Shown piece by piece: positions 13,246 through 14,749 of a stretch of 14,749 nt of DNA. The first letter of the stretch is position 1, and each line of letters begins with the position of its first letter. Origin of the DNA: Spirochaetales bacterium (lineage in GTDB: Bacteria > Spirochaetota > Spirochaetia > Sphaerochaetales > Sphaerochaetaceae); contig JALFRH010000016.1 in NCBI GenBank assembly GCA_022785155.1, forward strand, positions 1 through 14,749, read 5' to 3'. The translations under genes were made by a program, and so were the position numbers. Below the pieces are notes generated by a model. That model worked only from the letters and a program-made list of their open reading frames with translations. It was not told the origin of the DNA and did no database searches.

Positions 13246-14547
13246 TCAAAGATCCAGACTGTTTTCATTCAACAGAAAATCGTAGATTCCCATGAAGGTG
13301 ATTCCTTCCACATTTCTCCATATCGGGGTATTATTTCCGACAACAACAATCTTCTTGAAAGAATCTGGAATCTTTACCAAAGGAGCCTGCTCCTGTTCAA
13401 ATTTTTCTCTGTCAGAAATTAGAAATGCCGATTGGATGTAATAACGTTTATTGAATTGATTTACAACAAAGTCCACTGCCAGCTGTTTTCTGACCTTCTT
13501 TCCGCCTTCGTCTACCCGAGTTTCAACAACTCCCACATCCACACTATATCCTCTATAAATCAATTCATTGTAGATTGCGTTTTCCATCAAATGAGTCTCT
13601 TCAAATTGTCGGAAGTTCAATAAAGCATTCCGTAGACCCAAATCTGAGTAATAGTACTTTGAAGGTGTACTGATATTCTTTCTACCTTTGATGTCATACC
13701 GTTCTGCCTTCTCTACCACAAAACTTTCCTGTAGATATTTCAGATAACTGGATATTGTGGGCATTGTGATAACCTTATCGCCACTACTCCTGAATGTATC
13801 TGATATCTTCTGTGCGTTTGATAGTGAACCAATGGCAGAAGCGATGACTTTCATAAGAATTAACATGCTTTCTTCATCCCGGATTCCATAGCGTTCACAC
13901 ATATCTCTCAGATATATCTCTTTGTTTAGTTTTTCCAGATATCTGCTCTTTGCCTCTCCCCCACTCTCTGCCAGGATATGCGGTAATCCTCCATAGTATA
14001 GATAATCTCTCCATGCATCTGATTTTTCCTGCCCTGAAGCGGGGTAAAACTCAGAGAATGATAAAGGGGAAATATGAATTTCATCTCCGCGCCCCCTAAA
14101 TTCAGTCATCACATCTGAAGAAAGGAATTTAGAATTACTTCCAGTAATGTAGACATCCACATTACTCTTTCTCAACAGAGAATTAAGGACACCATACAAT
14201 CTGATCGGTTCATCCGGATTCTTCATTTCTTCCTTGCTGATTGCATACTGTGCTTCATCGATTAAGACATAGTATTGCTCTCTGTTATCCTGGACTCGTT
14301 ATTTTATGTATGAATAGAGTCTGTAAGGGTCTCTATATGCTTCATTCTCCACGTCATCAAGTGCAATGCATATGATATTGTCTTCAGGATTTCCTGAAGC
14401 AAGAAGATGATCATAGAAGAGATTGAACAACAAGTATGACTTCCATGATCTTCTGATTCCAGTAATCACTTTTATCATTCCGTTATTTTGTTTACTGATA
14501 AGCCTTTCAAGATATCGATCCCGTCTGATTACCATATCATTTTCCAT
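13246..14547 (-). pseudogene. AAA ATPase with DUF4143 domain, inactivated by in-frame stop
   Basis: Single-frame gene for a protein of the AAA_14/DUF4143 family, common in multiple copies in gut bacteria and archaea; role poorly known. From ATG 14547 it reads MENDMVIRRDRYLERLISKQ and KVITGIRRSWKSYLL, the Walker A region, where the usual Gly before Lys-Ser is Trp (codon 35, 14443-14445). An in-frame TAA (14299-14301) follows YSYIK at codon 83. The same frame then goes on through RVQDNREQ and YYVLIDEAQ (Walker B) into the rest, ITGSNSKFLSS, SFSEFY, YYGGLPHIL and the C-terminal DUF4143 part (DFVVNQFNKRYYIQ, IPDSFKKIVVV, GIYDFLLN). No frameshift is needed. Restart at an internal ATG (14226) would make a 326-residue product lacking both Walker motifs. 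A hypothetical full product would be 433 residues. Confidence 0.88.
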
Positions 14548-14749
14548 TTAAGTTTTTTGCCACATATACCGTTTTTCTAAAGTACACTCCTTTTCTCACA
14601 AGCCGCCACATTATTTTAGATTTTTTGTTCTATTCCCATTTTTCTAAAATAGTTCTGTCAGAAAATGTTTTCGTCAGCTTTTTCTCAGAGGGGTTAAACA
14701 GCATGCTGAAAAGGTAAATCAGACAGGTAAAGCTGAGGAAAGGGGGCCA

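Noticed and set aside
13224..13295. Continuation of the IS110 frame beyond residue 62
   Set aside because: The residues after the break lack IS110 similarity and overlap the 3' end of the ATPase gene on the other strand, so the frame is open by chance.
14630..14749. Open frame of 39 codons on the minus strand entering from the right edge (ends LFNPSEKKLTKTFSDRTILE..., stop at 14630-14632)
   Set aside because: It could be the end of a neighbouring gene, but a frame of this length is expected by chance fairly often and no family is recognised. The rest of 14548-14749 shows no clear promoter or gene.

Overview
The window looks like a chromosomal segment of a spirochaete, probably a host-associated treponeme or relative. 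This is an inference from three things. The first is the gene order rpsT - HU - lnt - cinA, which resembles what I recall from treponemes. The second is a lipoprotein with a spirochaete-style lipobox. The third is protein-level resemblance in general. No rRNA or marker gene settles the taxonomy.

Left part (1-5099): the 3' end of an oligopeptide ABC importer operon (oppC partial, oppD, oppF) is followed by a translationally coupled small membrane protein of unknown function. The operon closes at a bidirectional terminator shared with a convergent tRNA-dihydrouridine synthase gene (dus). Divergent from dus, across about 60 bp, is a PSP1/RicT-type protein with an extra cysteine-rich insertion.

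Middle (5100-8820): a compact operon on the plus strand holds rpsT, an HU/IHF-type DNA-binding protein, lnt (apolipoprotein N-acyltransferase) and cinA. The last three are joined by ATGA stop/start overlaps, and the operon ends at a strong hairpin terminator that also serves the next operon from the other side. On the minus strand, 10804 back to 8826, is a YtrA-like GntR repressor - ABC ATPase - six-helix permease operon. It has a clear promoter and a dyad placed where an autorepressor would bind.

Right part (10840-14749): an accessory, decaying zone. It holds an internally deleted IS66-type element (N- and C-terminal transposase remnants joined at an inverted repeat, with terminal repeats), an extra solo copy of the IS end, and a lipoprotein gene rich in Cys/His whose promoter spacer contains a run of seven G. 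It also holds an IS110-type recombinase cut off after about 62 residues, and an AAA/DUF4143 ATPase gene inactivated by an in-frame stop and a Gly-to-Trp change in Walker A. No tRNA, rRNA, CRISPR array or prophage was seen.

I did not find a convincing new multi-gene system. The most interesting leads are the possible poly-G phase-variable promoter of the lipoprotein, the cysteine insertion in the RicT homologue, the small protein coupled to opp, and the deletion anatomy of the IS66 remnant.
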